This document shows, piece after piece, positions 14,621-15,748 of a stretch of DNA of 15,748 bases. Under the pieces are notes generated by a model. It saw nothing but the letters and a program-made list of their open reading frames with translations. It did no database searches and was not told the DNA's origin. The position numbers and the translations under genes are program-made. The stretch covers positions 1 to 15,748 of the forward strand of contig CAJUGE010000012.1 of NCBI GenBank assembly GCA_910586295.1, in the 5' to 3' direction. The stretch's first letter is position 1. Each line of letters opens with the position of its first letter. Source of the stretch: an uncultured Bacilli bacterium (GTDB lineage: Bacteria > Bacillota_I > Bacilli_A > RF39 > UBA660).

Positions 14621-15572
14621 TAACTTAGATTTATCAAAAGAATTAAGTGATGAATTCTTTAATAAATTTAATCATCCTAAAGACAAAGTGTTATTAGTTA
14701 TCAGCACTTATCCTTTAAGGGATAAAATTTTATTATATAAAAGATATGGTAAAAGTTATAATGGTCCGCTTAATACTTTTGAAATTATATTCATTAACGA
14801 GACAATCTTACACAAGTTACAAAAGGCTTTAGATAGCCTTGATGTCACTAGGAAGTTAGTTTATTTAAGAGATATCATTAATGAAGATGAAGAGTTAATT
14901 ATAACTGTTTCTAAGAAATGTGACCTTTATGATTACTTATCTAATAAGTTTGGTAAAGATTTAAAACAACCAATACTAATCAGTTACAAGAATATAGATA
15001 ATGCTATTTATAGGGAAAAAAAAGAAAAACTTCAAAGAGAAATACAAAAGTTTAAAGGGATACATAGAATTAAATTAATAAAACCTTTTCACGAAAAATT
15101 TATAAAGTTTAAAAGAGCAGATGAAAGTTATGAAGATTTTGCAAAAAGAGTTAATAAAATTGTTTATGCTCATTTGAATGAAACTTTATTAGGTGAAGTG
15201 AAGCTCACTTATAATGAAAATTTGCTTAATGTTATAGATTGTGGAAGATACAAAAAAGGTGAAACTCATACAGAGAGATTATTAAAAGCATATAATATTG
15301 TTAAACTATATTTAATTAAGCAAAATGAAAGAGTTAATAATCCTAGACATTATTCTCCTGTTGAATCTATATTAAGAGAAGATATAAACTTAGAAGAATT
15401 ATTAGTAGAACTTGCTAAGATAAATGTAAGAACTCTAGAATTAATGAAACTTAAATATGGAGAAGATTATCAGCATCCAAGTGTTGTCACCACATTAAGT
15501 AAAGAAGATAATAAGTATTTGACAGATACAATTTTATATGCAAGAAAAAGAATAAGAGCTAGACACAAGTAA
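14571..15572 (+). CDS. Uncharacterised helical repeat protein, third paralog (333 aa)
   Basis: The frame opens as GTG-ATG-ATG at 14568-14576. I chose the ATG at 14571 because TGAGG (14557-14561) lies 9 nt upstream; 14568 or 14574 are possible. It overlaps the end of the second paralog by about 50 nt. The protein matches the second paralog along most of its length: EFFNKFNHPKDKVLLV and LLYKRYGKSY near the N-terminus, KFGKDLKQP (from 126), GIHRIKLIKPF (from 163), ESYEDFAKRV (about 184-193), NLEELLVEL (from 273) and KYGEDYQHP (from 296). It ends shortly after the last repeat with a basic tail (RKRIRARHK). It appears soluble, helical and basic; nucleic-acid binding is possible but unproven. No known family is recognised. 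It is the last gene before a strong terminator. Confidence 0.8.
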   Translation: MMLTTKRILEDTLKDYDNLDLSKELSDEFFNKFNHPKDKVLLVISTYPLRDKILLYKRYGKSYNGPLNTFEIIFINETILHKLQKALDSLDVTRKLVYLRDIINEDEELIITVSKKCDLYDYLSNKFGKDLKQPILISYKNIDNAIYREKKEKLQREIQKFKGIHRIKLIKPFHEKFIKFKRADESYEDFAKRVNKIVYAHLNETLLGEVKLTYNENLLNVIDCGRYKKGETHTERLLKAYNIVKLYLIKQNERVNNPRHYSPVESILREDINLEELLVELAKINVRTLELMKLKYGEDYQHPSVVTTLSKEDNKYLTDTILYARKRIRARHK

Positions 15573-15640
15573 CAAGATTTATAAATTTGTATAAAATATA
15601 AGTGTTTTTTTGAGTTTAGGTAAAAATAAATCTTTACATG

Positions 15641-15679
15641 AAAAAAATCAGAATTGTGAATAACTTTTCTGATTTTTTT
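15641..15679 (+). terminator. Strong intrinsic terminator of the three-paralog operon
   Basis: AAAAAAATCAGAA (15641-15653) pairs perfectly with TTCTGATTTTTTT (15667-15679), a 13-bp stem with a 13-nt loop and a built-in T-run. Because the 5' arm is an A-run, it could also stop transcripts arriving from the other side. Confidence 0.85.
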
Positions 15680-15748
15680 GCTTTAAAATTAAGGAAAACC
15701 ATTCCAAGATTTAGTATAATTAAATTGGTAAAATAAATCATTACTAAA

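Noticed and set aside
15710..15720. TATAAT at 15715-15720 as a promoter for a gene beyond the window
   Set aside because: No acceptable -35 box is found at 16-18 nt and no TGn extension is present. In such AT-rich DNA the hexamer alone is weak evidence.

Overview
This window comes from an AT-rich, Gram-positive-type genome. The evidence is the strong A/T bias, clear Shine-Dalgarno sites, sigma-A-type promoters, and a sporulation sigma factor of the SigK family with its membrane-associated pro-sequence. TGA is used as a stop codon (for example at 13419-13421), so this is code 11 and not a Mycoplasma-type code. The best guess is an uncultured spore-former-lineage Bacillota, perhaps from the gut. 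The genus cannot be read from the sequence.

Region 1 (1-10424, + strand) is a surface-protein locus. It opens with the last 50 codons of an upstream gene that ends in a dockerin half, followed by a terminator. Then comes a promoter and a giant secreted protein (1872 aa). This protein has a signal peptide, an N-terminal domain that looks cohesin-like, 16 tandem cadherin-like beta-sandwich domains, a pre-dockerin domain and a C-terminal dockerin. Two very small ORFs follow. After them are two coupled genes for membrane-anchored proteins (794 and 612 aa), each with a signal peptide, a cohesin domain, a stack of the same cadherin-like domains, one transmembrane helix and a cytoplasmic tail. Cohesins and dockerins bind each other in cellulosomes, so the locus looks like a cellulosome-style assembly built from structural modules only. 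No catalytic domain is visible. The membrane proteins would display cohesins, and the giant rod-like protein would dock onto them or onto copies of itself.

Region 2 (10425-11285) holds sigK on the minus strand. It has its own intrinsic terminator, which converges on the cohesin operon, and a short divergent promoter region at its 5' side.

Region 3 (11286-15572, + strand) is a tight three-gene operon with overlapping genes (711, 400 and 333 aa), driven by a near-consensus promoter and closed by a strong terminator at 15641-15679. The three proteins are paralogs. They are lysine-, asparagine- and glutamate-rich, all-helical in appearance, and built from a recurrent motif (hydrophobic-x-x-K/R-Y/F-G-x-D/N-L) with nearly constant spacing. 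I do not recognise the family. There is a vague resemblance to sigma-factor region 4 but no proven function. The surface-assembly locus and this unknown paralog operon are the two parts most worth following up.
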